Source of the DNA: Bacteroidales bacterium
Lineage (GTDB): Bacteria > Planctomycetota > Planctomycetia > Gemmatales > Gemmataceae
DNA length: 54,991 nt
Reading direction: 5' to 3'
NCBI GenBank assembly: GCA_026931725.1
Contig: JAIXLE010000025.1
Coordinates: 1 to 54,991, forward strand
How positions within the stretch are numbered: the stretch's first letter is position 1; the number at the start of each line of letters is the position of its first letter. The position numbers and the translations under genes were made by a program. The notes under the pieces are model-generated. The model saw only the letters and a program-made list of their open reading frames with translations. It was not told where the DNA came from and ran no database searches. This document shows positions 17,031 through 24,425 of the stretch, one piece after another.

Positions 17031-17513
17031 TCAATGCACGATGGCGTGATTTTGATCAAAATGTTGTTTGTATTCTGCCTGGAGACGGGCCATCACGGCA
17101 TCCCGGTCCCGATAGGACATCTCGCGGAGGGCGACAAAATCCAGCACGCTCCGAGCCGCCCGTTCTTCTTCGGACAGGTTGGGATAACGCATTTCCAAGA
17201 TCGACAGGGCGGAAGGTGTTTCGTGATTCAGCACTTTGAATCGCAAGATTGCTTCCGCGAGTGTCGCGCGGCCCAGAATCAATTCATCAATAATCGCATC
17301 CTTGATCTGAATGCGGTTGTTGACGGCGGTGGCTTGCACCTGGAGCAAATGGCTGAATTCCGAGTTGGAATCGAGTCGATCTTGCAGCGTGCCATACTCG
17401 CGGAGATCCTGCACCGCGGCGCGGATGCCGCCAGGGTGAGCGAGCAAAACGCCCAAGCCGACGGCGACCACGATGCCAACCAGGGAAACCGGAGAAACGG
17501 ATTGCGAACGCAT
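17031..17513 (-). CDS. Membrane-anchored hypothetical protein
   Basis: The 160-residue protein starts MRSQSVSPVSLVGIVVAVGL with one N-terminal hydrophobic segment (about 9-28), followed by a charged, helical domain (LREYGTLQDRLDSNSE; later RYPNLSEEERAARSVLDFV). It looks like a single-pass protein with a periplasmic helical domain rich in Arg and Glu. I recognise no family. The ATG at 17513 is chosen because GGAG lies about ten bases upstream; the longer open frame from 17579 has no such site. It lies upstream of recA on the same strand with a 206-nt gap, so a shared transcript is possible but not required. Confidence 0.7.
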   Translation of the reverse strand: MRSQSVSPVSLVGIVVAVGLGVLLAHPGGIRAAVQDLREYGTLQDRLDSNSEFSHLLQVQATAVNNRIQIKDAIIDELILGRATLAEAILRFKVLNHETPSALSILEMRYPNLSEEERAARSVLDFVALREMSYRDRDAVMARLQAEYKQHFDQNHAIVH

Positions 17514-18020
17514 GATGACAACAAACTCCAATAGACGAGCCACCCCTTGGAAAGGGTGAGCGCGTATAGGGTTGGACATGGGGAACGCTCGCCCGAACCT
17601 CGCAAGTGGAGGTCATGTCCAGTTCTTGTTCTGGTTCCACGCGGCCTGAACGATCGGGAGAAAAGCCATTCCCAATATCGTTCCGCACTCACATCACGGC
17701 TGTTGGGCCGCAAAAAGAATCGCTTCGGTTACGGGTGCCGAAGCCGATTATCAGGCGGGTCTGAGATACTGTATTGATCTTGAGCAAAATTCGGGCCATT
17801 TCGTGCGTGATTTCGTTGTGCTCACTCAAGTCATTTGTTGCGAACACGTTATGATTCATTTCATATATGAGAAATTCTCCAGGTTTGTCGCGGCGTGCTG
17901 CAGCATTGCACACAGTGTCTAACCCTGCTCCAGCGAAAGAGTCTCGCGGGATGCGCCCTTTTCTCTCCGTTTGCGATAAACTGACGGCATCATTCTTTTC
18001 GGAACCTTTTGGCGTGATCC
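17514..18020. other. 507-nt divergent intergenic region without a convincing gene
   Basis: This gap separates the minus-strand membrane protein from the plus-strand AI-2E transporter, so it must hold promoters for both. The stretch 17765-17875 is visibly AT-richer than its surroundings and includes the small palindrome CATATATG. TTTGCGATAAACTG near 17970-17985 could serve as a -10 for the transporter. Open frames here (for example minus strand 17689-18105) run into the transporter gene antisense and lack a ribosome site, so I do not call them. Confidence 0.5.
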
Positions 18021-19166
18021 ATGTCGGAACCCCACATAAACTCGGCCACAGGTGAAGACGCGGAGTCCGCGTATTTGGCGGCTCCCGCGGAATCACCGAT
18101 CTCATCGGCGGAGTGGAACCAGCCTCGGCGGCACTGGGCGGATACCACGACGCTCCGTTCCGTTGCTTCTGTTGTCATAATTCTGGCGGGGAGTTGGTAT
18201 TTGCTGAGTCAGTTGGATGTGGTGCTGCGGCCGTTGTTGCTGGCGGTGTTTTTGGCGTATGTCTGGTTGCCGTATTACAATCGCCTGCGGCAACGGTTAC
18301 CTTCCGCGGTGGCGGTCGCCTTGTTGGCGGGTGTGACCACATTGGTACTGACCGGGTTGGCCCTGGCGGTGTACGGCAGTCTCTCGGCTCTTGCGCTGGA
18401 AGAACCGCTTCTCAAAGCCCGCGCTCTGGATTTGCTGCGACTCGGGACGGAAACCGTGAATTATTACCTCCCCGGTGCGTTGGGCGGGACGGATGGGCGG
18501 AATTCCGAAGAGATGGCCGCGGAGCAGATCACCCAAAGCGTGATGTGGTTGGTGAATTTGGCGGCACTGGGGTTGCTCGAAGCCTTGACGGCGGGGTTGT
18601 ATCTGCTGTTTCTGCTGTTGGAATCCGGGCGGTTTCCGAACCGGGTGCGGGCGGCGTATCCCGCTGAACAGGCGGAGCAGATTCTGCACATGTTTGGCCG
18701 CATCAATTCGGCCATTATCAGTTATTTGAAGGCGAAAGTGCTTTCGAGTCTGGTGCTGGCGGTGCCGGTGGGGGTGGTGTTGTCGGTGTGCGGGGTCCGG
18801 TTCGCGTTGTTGTGGGTCGTGCTGACGTTTGTCTGCAATTTCATTCCGTACATCGGTTCGGTGATCGCGTATTCCTTCCCGGTGGGTTTCGCGCTGCTGC
18901 AATTGGATATTGGCATCGGGTCGGCGATTGTGGCGGTGGCGTTGTTGGCCTGCCACATTGGTTCCGCGTCCGTGGTGGAGCCGATGATTTTGGGCCGGGC
19001 GGTCGGCCTGAGTCCGTTAGTCATCCTGGCGGCGTTATCCGTGTGGGGTTTGTTGTGGGGCTTGCCCGGAATGTTTTTGGCGGTTCCGTTGACGGTGGTG
19101 GTGGTGATTGTCCTCGATCATCTGGAAGTCACCCGCCCCGTCGCCCGTCTACTCGGCGGCTCCTGA
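18021..19166 (+). CDS. AI-2E family transporter (PerM/YdiK type)
   Basis: This 381-residue membrane protein has an N-terminal soluble stretch (about 1-45), a helix pair (48-85), further helices, and the family block NFIPYIGSVIAYSFPVG followed by LLACHIGSASVVEPMILGRAVGLSPLVILAA, split here by only a few residues. That block is the signature of the AI-2E/UPF0118 family. Members are proposed to export autoinducer-2 or to act as Na+/H+ antiporters; the substrate cannot be told from sequence. The extended hydrophilic N terminus is longer than in E. coli relatives. It is followed 60 nt later by an aminotransferase gene behind a repeat array. Confidence 0.9.
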   Translation: MSEPHINSATGEDAESAYLAAPAESPISSAEWNQPRRHWADTTTLRSVASVVIILAGSWYLLSQLDVVLRPLLLAVFLAYVWLPYYNRLRQRLPSAVAVALLAGVTTLVLTGLALAVYGSLSALALEEPLLKARALDLLRLGTETVNYYLPGALGGTDGRNSEEMAAEQITQSVMWLVNLAALGLLEALTAGLYLLFLLLESGRFPNRVRAAYPAEQAEQILHMFGRINSAIISYLKAKVLSSLVLAVPVGVVLSVCGVRFALLWVVLTFVCNFIPYIGSVIAYSFPVGFALLQLDIGIGSAIVAVALLACHIGSASVVEPMILGRAVGLSPLVILAALSVWGLLWGLPGMFLAVPLTVVVVIVLDHLEVTRPVARLLGGS

Positions 19167-19167
19167 T

Positions 19168-19219
19168 CTTCAAACTCTGCTTCTTGAGACTTCAAACTCG
19201 GAAACTTCAAACCCGGAAA
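19168..19219 (+). repeat. 7/8-nt-phased repeat array before the aminotransferase start
   Basis: Two 15-nt copies, CTTCAAACTCGGAAA (19190-19204) and CTTCAAACCCGGAAA (19205-19219), stand in tandem, with a further CTTCAAACT at 19168. The array ends seven bases before the ATG at 19227; the GGAAA within it may act as the ribosome site. Confidence 0.75.
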
Positions 19220-19226
19220 TGATTCC

Positions 19227-20342
19227 ATGAACCCTGCTGATTGGATTTCAACACGTTCGCGCCAGACGGAAGTGTCTGGCATTCGCAAAGTCTTCGATTT
19301 GGGGCGGTCGCTCAAAGATCCGATCAATCTGAGTATCGGTCAGCCGCACTTTGATGTGCCCGAGGCGATTCGGGAAGCGGCGAAAGCGGCGATTGACGGT
19401 GGAAAGAACGGGTACAGCGTCACGCAAGGGGCCGCGGAACTCCGGGATCGCCTGCTGGCCGACGTGCAGACGGCCTATCCCGGTCAGGAACGCGGTTTGC
19501 TGGTCACGAGCGGCACCAGTGGCGGGTTGCTGCTGGCGATCCTGGCCACGGTCAACCCTGGTGATGAGGTCATCATCCCGGACCCGTATTTCGTATCGTA
19601 CCCGCACCTGGTCACGCTTGCGGGGGGGAAGTCGGTTTTCGTCGACACATACCCGGACTTCCGCATCACGCCGGAACGGATCGCCGCCGCGATGACGGAA
19701 CGCACGAAAGTGGTCCTCTTGTGCAGCCCGTCGAACCCGACCGGGGTGGTTGCCGACCCGGAGGCCATTCGGGCCATCGCGGAACTCTGTGCGCAACGGG
19801 GCGTGTTGCTGATTTCGGATGAGATTTACAAAGCGTTCCACTTCGACGGCCCGCCCCGCTCCGCGGCCGAGTGGAACCCGCAGACGCTCGTCATTGAAGG
19901 GTTCGGCAAGACCTACGGCATGACCGGCTGGCGGCTCGGCTGGGCACATGGACCCAAACCGCTCATCGAGGAAATGACGAAACTGCAACAGTTTACGTTC
20001 GTCTGTGCGCCGAGTGTCTTGCAGTACGGCGGGGCGGCGGCTCTGGATTTTGATGTCACCGGCATCGTCGCGGATTATCGGAACAAGCGGGATCGGATCG
20101 TGGCGGGCTTGCGGGAGCGGTTCACGTTCACGGTTCCTGGCGGGGCGTTTTACCTCTATGCGCAGGCACCGTGGGGCACCGCGACCGAGTTCGTCACCGA
20201 GGCGATCCGCCGCAATCTGCTGATTATTCCGGGGAACAGCTTTAGCCGCCGGGATACGCATTTCCGCCTCAGTTTCGCTACCACGGATGAGACGCTGGAT
20301 CGCGGAATCGCCGTGTTGAACGAACTGGCCCAGAAAGGATGA
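19227..20342 (+). CDS. Class I/II PLP-dependent aminotransferase
   Basis: This 371-residue enzyme has INLSIGQPHFDVP near the start, SPSNPTG at 167-173 (Asn170 contacts the PLP ring), ISDEIY around 196-201 (Asp198) and the catalytic GFGKTYGMTGWRLGW (Lys228 forms the Schiff base). A C-terminal FRLSFA supplies the Arg that binds the substrate carboxylate. It transfers amino groups between amino acids and 2-oxo acids in the cytoplasm; aspartate or another L-amino acid is plausible. It is not in an obvious biosynthetic operon. GlcF follows after 210 nt; glyoxylate made by the GlcD/GlcF pair could be an amino acceptor, which is inference only. Confidence 0.93.
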   Translation: MNPADWISTRSRQTEVSGIRKVFDLGRSLKDPINLSIGQPHFDVPEAIREAAKAAIDGGKNGYSVTQGAAELRDRLLADVQTAYPGQERGLLVTSGTSGGLLLAILATVNPGDEVIIPDPYFVSYPHLVTLAGGKSVFVDTYPDFRITPERIAAAMTERTKVVLLCSPSNPTGVVADPEAIRAIAELCAQRGVLLISDEIYKAFHFDGPPRSAAEWNPQTLVIEGFGKTYGMTGWRLGWAHGPKPLIEEMTKLQQFTFVCAPSVLQYGGAAALDFDVTGIVADYRNKRDRIVAGLRERFTFTVPGGAFYLYAQAPWGTATEFVTEAIRRNLLIIPGNSFSRRDTHFRLSFATTDETLDRGIAVLNELAQKG

Positions 20343-20552
20343 AGCCCTCCAATCGTATCACGCCGTGCCGGGTTGGCGGAGGATGTGTCTTCCTCCGCTG
20401 ATCCTTCCGCGACAGACGGTAACTTCTCCTTTGCATTTCATATCATGATCCTCAACCGCCGCTCTCCCCCATCGCCACCATGCCCAGCCCAACACGGGCA
20501 CCGGGGGGAAGAGCAGAGAACGCAAACACCGGCGCACCCGCCACAAACCGAT

Positions 20553-21890
20553 ATGACCCACACTACCCCGCTTCCCGTCGTGTCGTCTCAACCGAAGATC
20601 GACTACGAACTCATCTTGGATTGCGTGCATTGCGGCTTGTGTACCGCGTCGTGCCCCACTTACGTCGAAACCGGGAACGAAGCCGACAGCCCACGCGGAC
20701 GCATTTATTTGATGCGTCAAATCATCGACGGCACCCTGCCTTTGGATGAAACGGCGAAAGATCACCTCGATCTGTGCTTGAATTGTCGAGCGTGTGAGAC
20801 GGCTTGCCCATCGGGCGTGCAATATGGCCGGTTGATCGAGCCGTTCCGCGAGCATATGGCCCGACTCGAACCGGGGCGACCCGTGCGGGCCTTGAGTGCC
20901 CTGCAGCGTTGGATGTTGTTTCACATCTTTCCCTATCGTGGGCTGACCCGGTTGGCATTGGCCCCGGCACGACTCGCTCAGTGGACCGGAGCTGATTGGC
21001 TGGCGCGCAAGTCCGGCGTGCTGAATCTGCTGCCACAATCGTTGCGGTCCATGCATGGGATGCTACCCGCGCTCCAGCCGCACTACGGGAGCCTGCCGGA
21101 AATACTGCCCGCCGAGGGGCCGAAACGCGCCCGCGTCGGCCTGTTCCTGGGCTGCGTCGCCGATGCGTTGTACCCGCAGACGAACTACGCCACGGCAAAA
21201 GTCCTCCAGAAGAACGGCTGTGAAGTCTGGATTCCGCGCAATCAGGTCTGTTGTGGTGCCTTGCACTACCACGCGGCGGAGGAGAAACCCGCCCAGGCAT
21301 TCGCCGCCCAAAACTGCAACGCCTTCGGGATGACCCGCGAGGACTGGAACAGCCTCGATGCCATTATCACCAACGCGGCGGGCTGCGGGGCCATGCTGAA
21401 AGATTATTCGCACATGATGCACGAACACCCCGGAGCGGAAGCCGCGGATCGGTTCAACGCCAAGGTGCGGGACATCAACGAATTCCTCTACGATCTGGGG
21501 CTGATTCCGCCCACGCATCCGCTGCCGATCACCGCGACCTACCATGATGCCTGCCACCTGCGTCATGCGCAGCAGATTCAAAAACAACCCCGCGCTCTGC
21601 TGGAAAAGATTCCCGGTATGAAGCTGGTTCCGTTGAACGAAAGTGAACTCTGTTGCGGAGCGGCGGGAAGCTACAACCTGACCCAGCCCGAAATGGCCGC
21701 CCAACTCGGTCACCGCAAGGCCGCGAACATCCTGGCCACCGGCGCACAAGCGCTCTTTACCGGCAACGTCGGCTGTCTCATGCAGATTACCCGGCACCTG
21801 AAAGCGATCAACCCACGCCTCTGGATCGCACACCCGGTCGATGCCCTCTGGGCGAGCTACAGCGGACAACTTCCCACGGAACTCCGCTGA
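20553..21890 (+). CDS. glcF: Glycolate oxidase iron-sulfur subunit (GlcF-like)
   Basis: This 445-residue protein carries two 4Fe-4S motifs, CVHCGLCTASCP (Cys 24, 27, 30, 34) and CLNCRACETACPSG (Cys 75, 78, 81, 85), followed by two CCG domains (VCCGALHYHA and LCCGAAGSYN) typical of GlcF and heterodisulfide-reductase-like subunits. With a GlcD-type flavoprotein it passes electrons from glycolate or D-lactate to the quinone pool. glcD lies 850 nt downstream, beyond a small secreted-protein gene. No separate GlcE is seen. The open frame begins at 20373, but its first 60 residues are Pro/Arg-rich with no family similarity, so I choose the ATG at 20553 (MTHTTPLPVV). Confidence 0.92.
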   Translation: MTHTTPLPVVSSQPKIDYELILDCVHCGLCTASCPTYVETGNEADSPRGRIYLMRQIIDGTLPLDETAKDHLDLCLNCRACETACPSGVQYGRLIEPFREHMARLEPGRPVRALSALQRWMLFHIFPYRGLTRLALAPARLAQWTGADWLARKSGVLNLLPQSLRSMHGMLPALQPHYGSLPEILPAEGPKRARVGLFLGCVADALYPQTNYATAKVLQKNGCEVWIPRNQVCCGALHYHAAEEKPAQAFAAQNCNAFGMTREDWNSLDAIITNAAGCGAMLKDYSHMMHEHPGAEAADRFNAKVRDINEFLYDLGLIPPTHPLPITATYHDACHLRHAQQIQKQPRALLEKIPGMKLVPLNESELCCGAAGSYNLTQPEMAAQLGHRKAANILATGAQALFTGNVGCLMQITRHLKAINPRLWIAHPVDALWASYSGQLPTELR

Positions 21891-21937
21891 TCCGAGCGTG
21901 CGGCGGGACGCTGTTCCATTTCTCACAATCTTGCCCC

Positions 21938-21970
21938 GCGGTTCGATCGTCGTAGTTCTGATCGAACCGC
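21938..21970 (+). terminator. Stem-loop after glcF
   Basis: GCGGTTCGATC (21938-21948) and GATCGAACCGC (21960-21970) form a perfect 11-bp stem with an 11-nt loop. No T run follows, so it may be an mRNA-stabilising hairpin rather than a terminator. Confidence 0.5.
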
Positions 21971-22012
21971 CATGGCGGCGGTGTTCCCTTTCCTGTACCG
22001 GAATTTGCACCC

Positions 22013-22621
22013 ATGCTCTCCGCACTCGCACTGGCCATGGCCACACTGGCCCCATCGGCTCCGCTGCCCCGGACCCCCGAAGCCGCTGTCGGCGCACCGC
22101 CGATGATTCTGCACCTCAAACCCGATGCCGATGGCAAAGTGCGGGTGCCCGTGCAACGCACCGTGACCCAAAGGGTCCAGGCGGCCGTGCGGAACGGGAA
22201 CCAAATTCAAAGAAGTGAACGCGTGATCAGACGGGTCGTCCGGCAGAATGTCGAACTGCAAGAGGTCCAAGACCTCCAGGCGTACAGCGCGGACGGCAAG
22301 ACGCTGGATGTCAAGGATACCGTGGAAAAACTCTCCCGCGGCGCGGTGGTCATCGCTTCCAGCGACGGAAAAAAGGTCAGCCCGGAATATCTGAAATTGT
22401 TCCGCGATCCGGTCGTGGTGTTGGTGTCGCCGGAACTGGTTTCCCCCGCATCCGTGAACCAGCCGATTGCCAGCCCCGGCCTACAGGCACCGGGAATCCG
22501 TCAACCGCTGCCCGCGCCGCTACCCGCTCAGCCGCAGATCGAAATTCAGCTGCAACCCGCTCCGGTTCGGGCCGCGCCGCTGCAACCCGCGCCCGTGCCA
22601 CCACTCCAGAAATCCCGGTAA
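22013..22621 (+). CDS. Secreted hypothetical protein with Pro-rich C terminus
   Basis: The 202-residue protein begins MLSALALAMATLAPSAPLP, a likely signal peptide. A basic central region (VQRTVTQRVQAAVRNGNQIQ and RSERVIRRVVRQNVELQ) could form a beta or helical repeat. YSADGKTLDVKDTVEKLSRG and VVIASSDGKKVSPEYLKLF follow. The last 60 residues are Pro/Gln/Ala-rich. I recognise no family, though similar small exported proteins with a 'DGK...SPEYLKLFR' block are familiar from planctomycetes. It sits between glcF and glcD and is closed by a strong terminator, so it is probably not part of a glc operon. Confidence 0.72.
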   Translation: MLSALALAMATLAPSAPLPRTPEAAVGAPPMILHLKPDADGKVRVPVQRTVTQRVQAAVRNGNQIQRSERVIRRVVRQNVELQEVQDLQAYSADGKTLDVKDTVEKLSRGAVVIASSDGKKVSPEYLKLFRDPVVVLVSPELVSPASVNQPIASPGLQAPGIRQPLPAPLPAQPQIEIQLQPAPVRAAPLQPAPVPPLQKSR

Positions 22622-22647
22622 CGCCTTCGCTCACCGCCATCACAATC

Positions 22648-22690
22648 GCCATCGCGGGACGGATACCCCATCCTCCCGCGATGGCTTTTT
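22648..22690 (+). terminator. Strong rho-independent terminator
   Basis: GCCATCGCGGGA (22648-22659) pairs perfectly with TCCCGCGATGGC (22674-22685), and TTTTT follows directly (22686-22690). This is the clearest intrinsic terminator in the window. It ends the secreted-protein gene just ahead of the glcD promoter. Confidence 0.9.
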
Positions 22691-22698
22691 GCTATAAT
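22690..22698 (+). promoter_or_regulatory. Extended -10 promoter for glcD
   Basis: TGCTATAAT is a perfect TATAAT with the extended TGn. It begins at the last T of the upstream terminator and lies 39 nt before the glcD ATG at 22738. A start near 22705 gives a leader of about 33 nt. No good -35 is visible, as is common with extended -10 promoters. It argues against the in-frame ATG at 22681. Confidence 0.65.
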
Positions 22699-22737
22699 CT
22701 TCCTCATCACGCTTCGCACTCTCGCTTGCGGTTCGCC

Positions 22738-24252
22738 ATGCCACCGGAATCTGACACCCCCGCTATCAGTTTCTATCACTCGCAGGATTTGCCGCGCTTT
22801 CAGGCGGATCAGGTGCCGACCGTGATTGCCCGGATGCAGGCGATTGTCGGAACCGATGCCGTCCTCACCGAAACCGCGGAACTGGCCGTGTACGAATGCG
22901 ACGGCTTCACCGTCGATAAGGGCCGCCCGGATGTCGTGGTTTTCCCGACCAGCACGGAGCAGGTCGCCGCCATCGTGAAGGCGTGCAACGAATTGAACGT
23001 CCCTTTCATGGCCCGTGGTGCTGGCACCGGGTTGGCGGGTGGCTGCGTCCCCGTTGGCGGCGGCGTGATGATCGCTCTGTCACGGATGAAACGAATTCTC
23101 GAAGTCAACATCCGCGACCGATACGCTGTCGTCGAAGCGGGTGTCGTCAATGTCTGGTTGACCAATCATCTCCAATCCCAGGGGTATCATTACGCCCCGG
23201 ACCCCAGTAGTCAGGGGGCGTGTACGCTCGGCGGCAACGTCGCCACGAATTCCGGCGGGCCGCATACCTTGAAGTACGGTGTCACGGTCAATCACGTCAT
23301 CGGCGTGGAAATGGTCCTGCCCAATGGCGAGATCATCCGCACCGGCGGGCCAAGCGAGGACACACCGGGGTACGATCTGACCGGCGTGATTGTCGGTTGC
23401 GAAGGTACATTCGGCATCGTGACGAAAAGCTGGGTGCGGCTCACCCGTAACCCCGAATCGGTGCGGACGCTATTGGGCGTGTTCCACACGGTCGATGATG
23501 CCGTGCATTGCATCTCCGAAATTATCGCCGCTGGCATCGTTCCCGCCGCGTTGGAGCTTCTCGATCAAACGATCTTGAAAGCCGTGGAGGCCGCGTTCCA
23601 TTTTGGCTTCCCCCTCGATGCCGGGGCTGTTCTCATCATGGAAGTCGACGGCCTTGCAGCCGGGATTCAGTCCGAAGCCGATCGGATCGAAGCGATTGCG
23701 ACCGCGAGCCAGGCCCGTGAGGTGCGCAAAGCCAACACCGAAGCCGAGCGACTCTTACTGTGGAAAGCCCGCAAACAGGCATTCGGCACCATCGGGCGAT
23801 TGGGCTACCCCAGCTACTGCACCCAAGATGGTGTCGTTCCTCGGACGAAGTTGCCGGAGATTATGCGATTCATTCAAGCGACCAGCCGCAAACACGGAAT
23901 CGCCATCTGCAACGTCTTCCATGCGGGGGATGGGAACATCCACCCGATTCTGATGTTTGATGAGCGGATTCCCGAACAGGTGCAAAAAGTCCTGGCGGCC
24001 AGCACGGAGATTCTCACGGAGTGCGTCCGACTCGGTGGCAGCGTCACCGGGGAACACGGAATCGGCCTGGAAAAACTGGACTTCATGCCGATTCTGTTCT
24101 CCCCGGATGACTTGGCGTTCATGACCCGCCTTCGCTCGGCATTCAACCCGGAGAACCGATGCAGCCCCAACAAGATGTTGCCGACGGCGGGCGGCTGTGT
24201 CGAAGGGAATCACGTTGTTCAAGTCAAACCCGGTCGCCGAGCGGCAGTATGA
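22738..24252 (+). CDS. glcD: FAD-linked oxidase, glycolate/D-lactate dehydrogenase subunit (GlcD-like)
   Basis: This 504-residue flavoprotein has a PCMH-type FAD-binding domain with RGAGTGLAGGCVPVGGG and SSQGACTLGGNVATNSGGPH. Its cap domain contains the family motifs HAGDGNIHP and VTGEHGIGLEKL. It oxidises 2-hydroxy acids such as glycolate or D-lactate and works with the GlcF iron-sulfur subunit encoded at 20553-21890. Between them lie a secreted-protein gene and a terminator, so the two subunits are probably transcribed separately, which is unusual. Its stop overlaps the start of a 58-codon ORF (ATGA). Confidence 0.94.
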   Translation: MPPESDTPAISFYHSQDLPRFQADQVPTVIARMQAIVGTDAVLTETAELAVYECDGFTVDKGRPDVVVFPTSTEQVAAIVKACNELNVPFMARGAGTGLAGGCVPVGGGVMIALSRMKRILEVNIRDRYAVVEAGVVNVWLTNHLQSQGYHYAPDPSSQGACTLGGNVATNSGGPHTLKYGVTVNHVIGVEMVLPNGEIIRTGGPSEDTPGYDLTGVIVGCEGTFGIVTKSWVRLTRNPESVRTLLGVFHTVDDAVHCISEIIAAGIVPAALELLDQTILKAVEAAFHFGFPLDAGAVLIMEVDGLAAGIQSEADRIEAIATASQAREVRKANTEAERLLLWKARKQAFGTIGRLGYPSYCTQDGVVPRTKLPEIMRFIQATSRKHGIAICNVFHAGDGNIHPILMFDERIPEQVQKVLAASTEILTECVRLGGSVTGEHGIGLEKLDFMPILFSPDDLAFMTRLRSAFNPENRCSPNKMLPTAGGCVEGNHVVQVKPGRRAAV

Positions 24253-24425
24253 ACCCAGAATCGCCAGACTCTTCCCAAGCGGAGGCCGTGTCCACACCCT
24301 CCGTGCCATCCGCTTCGGCACCACTGCTCGACATCACGCTCGAAGAGTGGATCGCGGCTTCCCAGGCGTGCTGTGGCCGGGATCCGGTGGACGAGACGCT
24401 TCCACCCACGGCGACATCGGATTAG
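24249..24425 (+). CDS. Small 58-residue protein coupled to glcD
   Basis: The start codon overlaps the glcD stop (ATGA), and the product (beginning MNPESPDSSQAEAVSTPSV) is acidic and Ser/Pro-rich at first, then DITLEEWIAASQACCGRDP. It has no membrane segment. I recognise no family. The ITLEEWIAASQ helix followed by two adjacent Cys could be a short binding motif. Its TAG stop shares bases with the TAA stop of the convergent kinase gene (24422-24425). Coding is supported only by the coupling and by the absence of a better explanation. Confidence 0.55.
   Translation: MNPESPDSSQAEAVSTPSVPSASAPLLDITLEEWIAASQACCGRDPVDETLPPTATSD

Noticed and set aside
17689..18105. 138-residue minus-strand ORF in the recA-side gap
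   Set aside because: It overlaps the AI-2E transporter antisense, has no ribosome site and looks like no known protein.
20373..20552. N-terminal extension of GlcF
   Set aside because: The 60 residues are Pro/Arg-rich and unlike the family; the ATG at 20553 gives the normal length.
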